A stretch of DNA of 64,000 bases from Alphaproteobacteria bacterium (lineage in GTDB: Bacteria > Pseudomonadota > Alphaproteobacteria > Rhizobiales > Rhizobiaceae): contig JAHJHT010000004.1 of NCBI GenBank assembly GCA_018823835.1, forward strand, positions 186,001 through 250,000. The letters run 5' to 3'. Positions 17,552-26,119 of this stretch are shown here, piece by piece (position 1 is the stretch's first letter; each line of letters begins with the position of its first letter). The notes below the pieces were generated by a model that saw only the letters and a list, made by a program, of their open reading frames with translations, ran no database searches and was not told where the DNA came from. Made by a program: the position numbers and the translations under genes.

Positions 17552-18753
17552 CGCTGCGAGGAGTGCAGCGCCATGGACTGCGGAGGCCGCGACACGGGGG
17601 CCGAACCGCCGCGGCCGAGGGCCTGGCCGATCAGCCCGGCGTAGGCGTCGACCATGCCGGCCACCGAATAGCGCGCGGCAAGGCGGCGACCGAGCACGAC
17701 CATGCGCGCGGTCGCAGCGTGATCCTGGAAGACCTGGTCAATGCAGGCTGCGAAGTCGTCCGTGTCTGCGGCGTTGGCAAACAGCGCGCAGGGCTCACCG
17801 TCGACGTCGAGCACCTCGCGCAGCACCGGTAGGTCGTTGGCGACAACAGGCACGCCGGCCTGGGCGGCCTCGACGGCGGCGAGGCCGAAGGTCTCGGCGA
17901 GCGAGGGGAAGACGAAGGCGTTGAGACTGGCGAGGAAGAGACCGACCTTCTGCGGCGGCATGTCGCCGACGAGATGGAGCCGGTCGGAAACGCCAAGCCC
18001 ATCGGCAATGGCTCGCAGGCGCTGCTCGTCCGGCCCCTGGCCGGCTATGGCGAGGTGGAGCGCCGGGCGTTCGGCAAGAACGGCGACTGCCGCGTCAAGC
18101 TGCTTCAGCGGATGCAGCCTTGCGACCGAGCCTATGAGCAGGACGCCGGGCGGCAGGCCAAACAGCGCGCGCGCCTCCTGGCGGCCAATCTCGACCGACT
18201 TGTCCTCGAAGCCGTGCGGCACGTGGGTGAGCAGGCGGCGATAGCGCGCCGGGTAGGACTGGAAGTTTCGCCAGGTCTCGTTGGAATTGACGGTGATGAC
18301 GTCATAGGCGCCGAGAAGACCGAGAACGCGGTCGATACGGCGCGCTGCCGGGCTGACCGTGGCGGGTGCGGAGACGTGGTTGGCAATGACGACGGGCACG
18401 CCGGCAAGCCGACCGGCGGCGGCGCCAAAGATGTTGCCGTAGTGCTGAAAGGTCAGCAGCACGTCGGGCTGGATGCGGCGGATCATGCGCAGAAGCTTCC
18501 AAAGGAAGACCATGAACGAAACCGGGTTGCGCGGGCTGTCCTCGAGACAGAAATGCACGTTTGCCCAGCGGTCGAAAGCCGCCGTCTTGCGGTAGAAGAA
18601 GAGGTGGTGGACCTCGTATTCGGGCTCGCCGATGCGCTCGGCATGCGCAAGCCCCTCGCCGATGAGACGCGAAATCTCCTGCGCGCCGGCCATTTCGGCC
18701 TGCGTCTGGATGAACAGCAGCCGTATTGGCCCGGCCTTTTTCCGCTTACGCAT
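17548..18753 (-). CDS. GT4-family glycosyltransferase
   Basis: A GT-B fold glycosyltransferase of 401 residues. The N-terminal half begins RLLFIQTQAEMAGAQEISRL, the acceptor-side domain; the C-terminal half has GSVARLHPLKQLD, the nucleotide-sugar motif FVFPSLAETFGLAAVEAAQAG with the conserved E-x7-E, and PVVANDLPVLREV. It adds a sugar to the lipid-linked repeat unit on the cytoplasmic face. The ATG at 18753 was used; a TTG at 18786 with GAGGGA eight bases upstream is an equally possible start and would add 11 residues. It lies between the polymerase and the GINT1-like gene in a leftward run. Confidence 0.85.
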   Translation of the reverse strand: MRKRKKAGPIRLLFIQTQAEMAGAQEISRLIGEGLAHAERIGEPEYEVHHLFFYRKTAAFDRWANVHFCLEDSPRNPVSFMVFLWKLLRMIRRIQPDVLLTFQHYGNIFGAAAGRLAGVPVVIANHVSAPATVSPAARRIDRVLGLLGAYDVITVNSNETWRNFQSYPARYRRLLTHVPHGFEDKSVEIGRQEARALFGLPPGVLLIGSVARLHPLKQLDAAVAVLAERPALHLAIAGQGPDEQRLRAIADGLGVSDRLHLVGDMPPQKVGLFLASLNAFVFPSLAETFGLAAVEAAQAGVPVVANDLPVLREVLDVDGEPCALFANAADTDDFAACIDQVFQDHAATARMVVLGRRLAARYSVAGMVDAYAGLIGQALGRGGSAPVSRPPQSMALHSSQR

Positions 18754-18798
18754 ATCCGCCTGTATTGTTTCGATCCGCTGCAACAAGACGCAAATCCC

Positions 18799-20343
18799 TC
18801 AAGAAAAGGTTGGCGGCCGGGCGAGAAGCCCGGTCCGGGCGCTGGCGCCGACGATCATGCCGGCGAGCGCCATGAACATGGCGAGCGCCAACGGGGCGAA
18901 ATAGGCCTCTTCCTGGAACAGGCCGGTCACGGTCATCGCCATCAGTCCGAGTGCTGCGGCGGCGTGCAGATCATTGCCGGTCTTTTCGGCGATCAGCAGG
19001 ATGCGCCAGGCGGTCCAGGCATAGGCGCCAATGACGGCGACTGCGAAGATTCCGGTCTGGTAGAGCAGCACGCCGACGGCGCTTTCGACCGCGAAGGGCG
19101 CGCGGCCGGCAGCCTGCGCGGCGGGCCAGTCGATATTGATGAATTCCGACGACAGGTTGCCGCCGGCGCCGATGCCGAGCCCGATTGGGTTGGCGAAAAA
19201 CTCGAACAGCCCCCCCATCAGGCCGATGATGTGATAATCGCCGATCGAGAGGCCAAGCAGGATGCCGATCACCGCATAGGCCGCGAGCGCCAGGCAATGG
19301 CAGGTAAAGGCGAAGCGGGCGCCGAAGAGACGGAACAGGGTCCAGCTCATCCCGACCAGCAGGAAGAGGATCAGCGGTCCCTTGGCGCTGGTCAGGAAGA
19401 GCAGCACGAAGAGCAGGCCGGCGAGCATGACGCGACCGCGATATAGCGCGAAAGTGGCAAGAAAGCTCAGCGCATAGGCAAAGCTGATGGCGTGCATGTT
19501 GGGGCCGAAGAGCCGCATGATGCGGATGTCGTAGTCGGCAAGCAGCGGCGAGTTGAACAGCGTGATGGAAAAGCTGTCGAGCAGGCCGGTCTGGACGATT
19601 CCCGATTCCTGGAAGGCCTTGTCATAGGCCAGCGTGACATAGTTCGGGCCCTGCGCCCTTTCCCAATAGGCATAGCTGTTCGACAGTTCGAGCCAGAGGT
19701 CCCGCTGGAAGAACTCGACGAAGCCGCAGACCAGGACAAGCACGGACAGCACCGTCATCGCCTGGCCGAGCCGGATCGACTGGCGCACGAATGCCAGCAT
19801 GCAGATCTGGAAGAGGAGCAGCGGGGTGACGATGTTGCGCAGGTAGATGACGGCAGTGATGCCATAGAGCGCGAAGCCGAGCAGGAAGTAGACGCCGAGC
19901 ACGGCGAAGACACCTATCAGGACTTTAACGAAGGGGTCGAGCGCTCGGTTGCGCTGCTGCCAGCCGGCGAGGAAGGTCACCGTCGTCACCAGCCAGGTGA
20001 CGCTCAGGAGCACGAAGTTGTAGCCGCGGATGATGTCAAAATCATCGTCGCTGACGATGTAGCCGGCGGCGAGCGAGACGAAGAAATTCTGGTATAGTAG
20101 CGCAAAGAAGATCGCCACTATGGCGATGGAGGGCATGCGCCACGCGCAGATGCCGGCGAGCAGTGCTGCCGAGAGAATGCCGAAGCCGGGGTGCAATATA
20201 TGTGCAAATACCGGCAAGGCCGTCATGCAGACAGCAATGACCACGGTGAGAATGGCATTCGCGAAATTCGCGGCCGCCAGATCCACCGGGTGTGCCATGG
20301 CGCCATGCGTAACGCCGCCGGCGATGCTCGACACCTGCGTCAT
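18799..20343 (-). CDS. Wzy-like polysaccharide polymerase / O-antigen ligase family membrane protein
   Basis: A 514-residue polytopic membrane protein with about 11-12 hydrophobic segments and a large periplasmic loop between about residues 215 and 270 (FFQRDLWLELSN to the FGPNMHAISFAYAL re-entry). This layout and low sequence conservation are those of Wzy polymerases, which join lipid-linked repeat units in the periplasm. The context (flippase, Wzz, glycosyltransferases) supports polymerase over O-antigen ligase. It is divergent from the Wzz gene across 211 bases and leads the leftward polymerase - GT4 - GINT1-like - NTF2 unit. Confidence 0.75.
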   Translation of the reverse strand: MTQVSSIAGGVTHGAMAHPVDLAAANFANAILTVVIAVCMTALPVFAHILHPGFGILSAALLAGICAWRMPSIAIVAIFFALLYQNFFVSLAAGYIVSDDDFDIIRGYNFVLLSVTWLVTTVTFLAGWQQRNRALDPFVKVLIGVFAVLGVYFLLGFALYGITAVIYLRNIVTPLLLFQICMLAFVRQSIRLGQAMTVLSVLVLVCGFVEFFQRDLWLELSNSYAYWERAQGPNYVTLAYDKAFQESGIVQTGLLDSFSITLFNSPLLADYDIRIMRLFGPNMHAISFAYALSFLATFALYRGRVMLAGLLFVLLFLTSAKGPLILFLLVGMSWTLFRLFGARFAFTCHCLALAAYAVIGILLGLSIGDYHIIGLMGGLFEFFANPIGLGIGAGGNLSSEFINIDWPAAQAAGRAPFAVESAVGVLLYQTGIFAVAVIGAYAWTAWRILLIAEKTGNDLHAAAALGLMAMTVTGLFQEEAYFAPLALAMFMALAGMIVGASARTGLLARPPTFS

Positions 20344-20396
20344 GCCCCGCTTTCAACCTGACCGTACAGTTTGAACTCCCGGTCCCGTTTTGAGGT

Positions 20397-20419
20397 CCGG
20401 AGGGAATATTCCCTTCCGG
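20397..20419. promoter_or_regulatory. Palindrome in the divergent polymerase/Wzz promoter region
   Basis: A perfect 12-base palindrome GGGAATATTCCC (20402-20413) is flanked by CCGGA on the left and TTCCGG on the right, extending the symmetry with one offset base. It lies 54 bases before the polymerase start and 136 before the Wzz start, well placed for an operator controlling both directions. The binding protein is unknown. Confidence 0.45.
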
Positions 20420-20554
20420 CGGGACACTACAGGGGCAATCTATCCGATTGGTTAACCGCCCGTTCAGCATTCCTGTTTACGGTTCGGTCATGTTTGGCCG
20501 CCTGCCAGGCGGGCGGCATTTTGCACAATTCGGTTGTCATTGAGGATCGGGGTA

Positions 20555-22303
20555 ATGAGTTCGGAATGGGATCTGCCCGAATCGCGCCACCAAGAGGCGC
20601 GGCCGAGAACGGTCCACTCCCCGGCCGACTCCCTGCACAATTCAACAGTATTCGGGGCCCCCGAAACGCGCGGCACCGGCGCAATCGACCCTTTGGCGCT
20701 GTTCGGGTTCGTCTTTCGCAACATCGGCAAGATCGCGGTCATCGCCTTCATCCTGACGGCAATCGGCATCGTGGCGATCAGCTTCGTGCCCTTTCCATTC
20801 CGCGCCACTGCGACCGTCCTGGTCGATCCGCGCGACCAGCAGGTGACGCTGCAGGAAGACGTGCTGCGGTCGATCGGCAGCGACGCCGCCGTGCTGGAAA
20901 GCATGGTGCAGATCATGAAGTCCGACGGCTTCCTCCTGACCGTGATGCAGCAACTCGGCATGGCGGGCGATGCCAAGGCCAAGCTCAGCGAAGAGGAGCA
21001 GCTCAAGCTGCTGGCGAAGTTCAAGAAGGACCTGTCGGTCGAGCGCAAGGGCGCAACCTATCTGGTCGAGGTCTCCTACAAGGCCGACACGGCGCAGGAG
21101 GCGGCGCGCGTCGCCAACAGCGTCGCCAGCAGTTTTGCCGAGACCCAGAACGGCTATCTGCGCCAGGCCAACCAGGACGCGGCGCAGGCGCTTTCGGAGC
21201 GGCTCGTTGAACTGCGGCGCAAGCTGAACGCTTCGGAAAAGGCCGTAGCCGATTTTGCGGCGGAGCACGGCATTCTCTATGTCGACAGCGGAAACACGCT
21301 GGAGATGCGGCAACTGACCGAACTCAGCGCGCAGCTCGCGCTGGCCAAGAACGCAACGGAAGCCGCACGCGCACGCTATCAGGGCCAGATCGACGGCGGA
21401 GCCGGCGGCGCGGTGCTGAACGATCAGCGCAACGGCGAACCGGCCCAGCTCTCCTTCCTGCGTCAGCAGCGCGCGCAACTGATGCAGACGCTGGAACAGC
21501 AGAGCCTGACCTATGGATCGCGCCACCCGCGCATCGCGCAGACAAGGCAGCTGATCGCCGGAATCGAACGGCAGATCCGCGACGAGAAGCAAAGCCTTGC
21601 ACGGCAACTCAAGGGCGACCTGGAAGTGGCCGAGGCGCAGCAGAAGAAGCTCGAGGCCGACATCGCCAAGCTGAGCTCGGGCGTAGTGCTGACCGACGCC
21701 GCCGAGGTGCGGCTGGAGGCGCTGCGGCGCGAGGCCGCAGCCGACCGCGATATCTACGAGAAGTTCCTGAGCCGCAACAAGGCGACCGACGAACTGGCGG
21801 CGATGAAGAGCGACAATGTGCGCGTCGTCTCGCCGGCCGTGCCGCCGCTGAAGTCGAGCCGGCCCTCGCTGACGCTGCTTGCGCCGGTGCTGGGCTTCCT
21901 GAGCGCCATTGCCGCCACAGTGATGCTGGCTGTGGCCGAGCGCGCCACGACGCCCGCAAGCCTGGCACGCGTGCCGCTGAGCCCCGGCGCGCCGCCGCCC
22001 TCGCCCGAGAGGAGCCGCATGACGCCAACGGTCGAGCGCGAGCAGCCAGACTTCACTGACCGGCCGGCGCGAAACGACCTTTTCGCAAGGCGGCAGGCGG
22101 GTGCCTCGCTGTTGATGCTGGCCAAGGACCGTGAGCCCGTGCGAAGCGCATTCGCAGAGCCGCAGGAGAGGCTCCCGACGAGAGCTTACCGCGACCGCCA
22201 GGCAGCCTCGCTGCTGATGATGGCCGAGACGATGCGGCGTCGGGCTGGCGAAGAGCTGCCGCGCGACCCGTCGCCTGCCGAACGACGTCTCCGCCGCCGC
22301 TGA
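20555..22303 (+). CDS. GumC/Wzz-type polysaccharide co-polymerase without a kinase domain
   Basis: A 582-residue inner-membrane protein that sets polymer length and bridges to export. A membrane segment follows FRNIGKIAVIAFILTAIG (about 55-78), then a Wzz periplasmic domain (ATVLVDPRDQQVT) and a long coiled coil with the family pattern LTYGSRHPRIAQ and DIYEKFLSRNKATDE; a second membrane segment is LLAPVLGFLSAIAATVM (about 440). Walker and tyrosine-kinase motifs are absent, so a partner kinase would be separate. The cytoplasmic tail is disordered, basic and holds a repeated RQAxASLLMxA motif (513-523 and 548-557). ATG 20555 follows GGGGTA; an in-frame start 21 bases earlier was not preferred. 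Confidence 0.85.
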   Translation: MSSEWDLPESRHQEARPRTVHSPADSLHNSTVFGAPETRGTGAIDPLALFGFVFRNIGKIAVIAFILTAIGIVAISFVPFPFRATATVLVDPRDQQVTLQEDVLRSIGSDAAVLESMVQIMKSDGFLLTVMQQLGMAGDAKAKLSEEEQLKLLAKFKKDLSVERKGATYLVEVSYKADTAQEAARVANSVASSFAETQNGYLRQANQDAAQALSERLVELRRKLNASEKAVADFAAEHGILYVDSGNTLEMRQLTELSAQLALAKNATEAARARYQGQIDGGAGGAVLNDQRNGEPAQLSFLRQQRAQLMQTLEQQSLTYGSRHPRIAQTRQLIAGIERQIRDEKQSLARQLKGDLEVAEAQQKKLEADIAKLSSGVVLTDAAEVRLEALRREAAADRDIYEKFLSRNKATDELAAMKSDNVRVVSPAVPPLKSSRPSLTLLAPVLGFLSAIAATVMLAVAERATTPASLARVPLSPGAPPPSPERSRMTPTVEREQPDFTDRPARNDLFARRQAGASLLMLAKDREPVRSAFAEPQERLPTRAYRDRQAASLLMMAETMRRRAGEELPRDPSPAERRLRRR

Positions 22304-22581
22304 AGGCGCCGCCCGACGTATCCGACTGCCGCATGATCATGGCCTCGGGGCAGGGTTACCGGGACCGTTAAGACTTCATTCAAATCCGTTCCTTCCGGTT
22401 AACGCCTCGTTAACCGGGGAGCGATCTTTACCGCCTGCGTTTACCCATTGCGACCACGATCCGGTTTATTGACGGCAAGGTTCCAGACATTGGCCTGATC
22501 GGCGATGAAGCCAGTTTCCAGGCGTTGGCGGAAACCATGATTCCACGGCCGGCGGCAGCGTGACGCATACGGAGCACGACA
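22304..22581 (+). promoter_or_regulatory. Intergenic region with a perfect inverted repeat
   Basis: No gene is visible. The main structure is a perfect inverted repeat CCGGTTAACG (22395-22404) and CGTTAACCGG (22408-22417) around CCT. As RNA it makes a 10-base stem, but no T-run follows, so it is either an operator for the downstream cupin-like gene (165 bases away) or an mRNA stability hairpin after the Wzz gene. Confidence 0.45.
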
Positions 22582-23517
22582 ATGAATTCCATGGTGATGC
22601 AGGCGGATATCATCTCCAACTGGGAGGACCGTCATGAGAGCCTGTTCGGGGTTGAACTCGTCAAGCTGAACCATCGCCTGATCGATTCAGGCCTGTTCTC
22701 GCGCGAAGCCCTCGGCAGGGTGATCGAGCGCTGCCCAAGCGAGCATCTGGGGCTGCGCGCCATGGGCACCGAGATCGACGATCCGAAGCGGATGGAAGGC
22801 GAGCTCGGCAACGCCAGCGGCATGGAGGCCATCGAGGCGATCGAAAAGGGTCGCATGTGGATGAACATCCGCCGTGTGATGGACTGGGCGCCGGAATACA
22901 AGACCTTGCTCGACGAGGTGTTCGGCGAATTCGAGGCGCGCATGCCGGGCTTCAAAACATTCAAGCGCAATCTCGGCGTGCTGATCTCCTCGCCCAATGC
23001 GAACGTCTTCTACCACGCCGACATCCAGGGCCAGTCACTGTGGCAGATCGAGGGATCGAAGAGCGTCTACATCTATCCGCGCTCGGAAATTTTCATCACG
23101 CCGGAGAATGTCGAGAAGATCCTGCTGCGCGAGACCGCCGAGGACATGCCCTACGAAAACTGGTTCGACGACTATGCGACGCATGTCGACCTGAAGCCCG
23201 GCGAGATGGTGTCCTGGCCGCTCTATGCGCCTCACCGGGTCAAGAACCACGACTGCCTGAACATCTCGGCGACGATGGAGCACTGGACGAGGCAAATCTG
23301 GAATTCCTACGCCGTCCACTACGGCAACGGCGTTCTGCGCCGCACACTTGGTCTCAAGAACAGCTCGACGCGCGACCACGGCCTGCATGTCTATCCGAAG
23401 GCTGCAGCGACGTTCCTGTGGAAGAAGCTCGGCAAGCAGATCACCGGCGACGTTGTGAAACAGCGGGACTTCCGCATCGATGCGAAGTCGCCCAACGGCC
23501 GCGCGAGCCTGCGCTGA
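22582..23517 (+). CDS. JmjC-like / cupin-8 domain protein in the polysaccharide locus
   Basis: A 311-residue protein whose centre is a JmjC/cupin_8-like double-stranded beta helix. The metal motif H-x-D is at His145 and Asp147 (FYHADIQGQSLW), the following strand has Lys160 (GSKSVYIYPR) where 2-oxoglutarate enzymes often bind the cosubstrate, and the distal His218 is in LYAPHRVKN. All three putative Fe(II) ligands are therefore present, so a 2-oxoglutarate-dependent hydroxylase is plausible. The ATG follows GGAG by seven bases. It starts the rightward group cupin - acyltransferase - flippase - acyltransferase. What it hydroxylates, if anything, is unknown; a sugar or amino-acyl decoration of the polymer is an inference. 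Confidence 0.72.
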   Translation: MNSMVMQADIISNWEDRHESLFGVELVKLNHRLIDSGLFSREALGRVIERCPSEHLGLRAMGTEIDDPKRMEGELGNASGMEAIEAIEKGRMWMNIRRVMDWAPEYKTLLDEVFGEFEARMPGFKTFKRNLGVLISSPNANVFYHADIQGQSLWQIEGSKSVYIYPRSEIFITPENVEKILLRETAEDMPYENWFDDYATHVDLKPGEMVSWPLYAPHRVKNHDCLNISATMEHWTRQIWNSYAVHYGNGVLRRTLGLKNSSTRDHGLHVYPKAAATFLWKKLGKQITGDVVKQRDFRIDAKSPNGRASLR

Positions 23518-23549
23518 ACGCGCTGCCGCCCATAGCGAGGAGCATCGCG

Positions 23550-24665
23550 ATGCTGTCAGTCGCCGGGGCGGACATGCGGCTCGACCTGACCGTCTCGCTT
23601 GAGCCCGGTTTCGACTTCCTTTCCGCCGAATATGCGGGATTCTACTCTGCCGACCGGGCGACTGCCTTCCAGGCGCCGCTATGGATGGCGATGATCCATT
23701 CCCGGCTGGCGGGCGGCCTCAACGCCACACAGCAGACACTGACGCTACGCAACCGCGCCGATGGTGCGCTGGTCGCCGTCATACCGCTGGTGCTGCAACG
23801 CTCGAAGGGCATCCGCCTGCTGCGCCCGGCCGACTTCGGTGTCTGCGACTACAACTCGATCGTGGCCGATCGCAACATGCTCGGCATGATCGCAGCCGAC
23901 GCGAACCTTGTCGCGGAGCTCAACGCCCTGGTTTCAGGCGCGGACATCCTGATGTTCCGCAAGGTGCGCGAAGACGATTTCGATATCGGCCGGCTGTTTG
24001 CCGGATCGACGAGCACGCCAGCAGAGAATGCCGCCTATCACAGCACGGTGGGCGACGATTTCGACGCCTGGCGCAGCCGCACGATCCGCAAGAAATTCTC
24101 CAAGGAGCTCGGCCGGCTGCAGCGCCAGATGGAGCGCGAATTCGGCAGCTACGAGCATCGCGCGGCGGCGAACGAGGACGAGATCCGCAAAGCCTTCGAC
24201 TTCCTGCGCGCCTCGCGCAGCGGACGCTTCGAGGACGACCTGCTGCAGAGCGACCTCTATTTCGAGTTCTATCGCGACTACGCGATTGCGGCCGCCGAAC
24301 GCGGCGAGGCTGTCACCTATGTCAGCTATGTAGCCGGCGAGCCGGTGGCGGTGCTGTTCGGCCTGGTCGGCGACGGCGAATTCCACGCCGTGCTGATCGG
24401 CTCGGACACGCAGCGTTTCGGCCGCAGTTCGCCCGGCACTCAGATCATCTACCAGATCATCAAGCGGCGCTTCGAGGAGGGTTTCCGGAGCTTCGACATG
24501 GGTCTCGGCAATAGCGGCTACAAGACGCATTTCCGCGTCGAGGAGACCGCGCTGCGCAACCATACGAAGACGTTCTCGATGGCCGGCTACGCGATGGCGA
24601 CGGTATACCACCACGCCAAGCCTGTGAAAAACCTGCTCAGGAAGTTCGTGCCGAATGTCCGCTGA
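23550..24665 (+). CDS. CelD/BioF2-like GNAT acyltransferase (HfsK-like), copy 1
   Basis: A 371-residue protein of the double-GNAT BioF2/CelD family. The N-terminal half has FDFLSAEY and ATAFQAPLWMAM followed by AVIPLVLQRSKGIRLL; the C-terminal GNAT half has GEAVTYVSYVAGEPVAVLFGL and the FDMGLGNSGYKTHF motif typical of the family. Members acylate amino sugars or amino acids; HfsK of the Caulobacter holdfast belongs here. The ATG follows GCGAGGAG. The gene overlaps the flippase start by 11 bases. A paralogue at 26120-27232 lies on the other side of the flippase. Confidence 0.82.
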   Translation: MLSVAGADMRLDLTVSLEPGFDFLSAEYAGFYSADRATAFQAPLWMAMIHSRLAGGLNATQQTLTLRNRADGALVAVIPLVLQRSKGIRLLRPADFGVCDYNSIVADRNMLGMIAADANLVAELNALVSGADILMFRKVREDDFDIGRLFAGSTSTPAENAAYHSTVGDDFDAWRSRTIRKKFSKELGRLQRQMEREFGSYEHRAAANEDEIRKAFDFLRASRSGRFEDDLLQSDLYFEFYRDYAIAAAERGEAVTYVSYVAGEPVAVLFGLVGDGEFHAVLIGSDTQRFGRSSPGTQIIYQIIKRRFEEGFRSFDMGLGNSGYKTHFRVEETALRNHTKTFSMAGYAMATVYHHAKPVKNLLRKFVPNVR

Positions 24666-26040
24666 TCACCCGCACAAAACGCCGGGCGCCGAGGCCGACG
24701 GAATTGCCGCCCGAGTCGGCAGACTGGCGCGCAACCCGGCGCTGCGCGGCATTGCCGGCGTGTTCGTCATGAAGAGCTCGATCATCGTGTCGAACTTCCT
24801 GCTGATCATGGCAGCGGCACGCGTGCTCGATACCGAGCATTTCGGCATCTATTCGATCCTGTTCTCGGCGGTCGGCCTGTTCTGCATCGTGGCGACCTTT
24901 GGCCAGCAGGTCTCGGTGATGCGCTGGTGGAACGAATACACCGCCGCCGACGACCCCGCACTGCTGAAGGGCGCGCTGCGCTTCAGCTTCGCGACCTGCC
25001 TCGCCGGTTGCGCGATCGTGGCGGCAGGTTTCTATTTCTGGGCAGCCTCCAACCACGCAATGATGCTGGCAGCCGCTGTGACGCTGTTCATGGTCGCGCA
25101 GGCCTCGGTGCTGACCACGGCGCACCTCGTGCGCACGGCGGTCGGCGTCGGCGCGGGAGATGGCTTCGGTAATCTGCTCGTCGTGCTGCCGGCGCTTTCC
25201 TACCTGGCGTTCTGCCTGGCGACCGGCACCGCTGCCGATGTGAGCACCGTATTCTTCCTGTTTTCGGGCGGCGCGATCACCGCGATGCTGCTGCATTTCC
25301 TGTTCATGCGGCGTCGTATCCACGCGCTCTATCCCGACTTTGCCGCCATCGAACCCCGGCATGACCGGGCGAGCTGGCGGTTGCGCTCGTTCAAGCTGTG
25401 GATCTCCAACTGCCTGGAGGCCTCGAACCAGTATCTCGACGTGCTGATCATCGGCTACCTGATGAGCCCGACGATCGCCGGCGCCTATTTCGTCACGACA
25501 AGGCTCGCCAACGCATTCGCTACCGCATCCGACACGATGCACATGTTCTCGACGCGTCACATTCCCGACCTCTACTACCGCGGCGAGTTCAAGCAGCTGA
25601 ACAGCCTGCTGAATTCGGTTGCCGGCATCACGCTGGCGGTGGTGGTCGGCGGCATGGTGGTGATCCTGGCCGGCGGTCACTTCTTCCTGATGGTCTTCAA
25701 CGAAGCCTACGTTCCCTACTACCCGGCACTGGCGCTGCTATGCTTCGGCACTGCGGCGATCGCGGCCGCCGGACCGTCGGGCTCGATCCTGATGCTGACC
25801 GGCCACGAGGGGCGCTACCTGAAGATCATCGCGCTGTCGGTGCTGATCCGCGCGGTCGGCTTCTTCACGCTGATTCCGGGCTTCGGCATCATGGGCGCGG
25901 TGTCGGCGACGACGATTTCCTTCATCTTCATGGCGGCGATGCTGCGCCATTCCTCCAAGTCGCTGACCGGGCTCGACGGCTCCGTGCTGCGGCTGGTGGG
26001 CACGCGCGGCGAGCCGGCCTACGCGTCGCCGGCGGAGTAG
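24655..26040 (+). CDS. Wzx-like oligosaccharide flippase
   Basis: A 461-residue polytopic protein of the MOP/polysaccharide-transport superfamily with about 12-14 membrane segments (for example FVMKSSIIVSNFLLIMAAAR near the N-terminus and ISNCLEASNQYLDVLIIGYL in the middle). It should flip the lipid-linked repeat unit to the periplasm for the Wzy polymerase. The FxKSSxIVSNFLLI helix and the ending without a soluble domain are typical. It overlaps the upstream acyltransferase by 11 bases, so expression is coupled. Confidence 0.85.
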   Translation: MSADHPHKTPGAEADGIAARVGRLARNPALRGIAGVFVMKSSIIVSNFLLIMAAARVLDTEHFGIYSILFSAVGLFCIVATFGQQVSVMRWWNEYTAADDPALLKGALRFSFATCLAGCAIVAAGFYFWAASNHAMMLAAAVTLFMVAQASVLTTAHLVRTAVGVGAGDGFGNLLVVLPALSYLAFCLATGTAADVSTVFFLFSGGAITAMLLHFLFMRRRIHALYPDFAAIEPRHDRASWRLRSFKLWISNCLEASNQYLDVLIIGYLMSPTIAGAYFVTTRLANAFATASDTMHMFSTRHIPDLYYRGEFKQLNSLLNSVAGITLAVVVGGMVVILAGGHFFLMVFNEAYVPYYPALALLCFGTAAIAAAGPSGSILMLTGHEGRYLKIIALSVLIRAVGFFTLIPGFGIMGAVSATTISFIFMAAMLRHSSKSLTGLDGSVLRLVGTRGEPAYASPAE

Positions 26041-26119
26041 CCGCGACGAAACGCATGATTTCCCAGAAGGCCGGGGATCTCCAACCCCTGCCCCCACCTC
26101 GAAGAGTGGTGCAAAGAGG

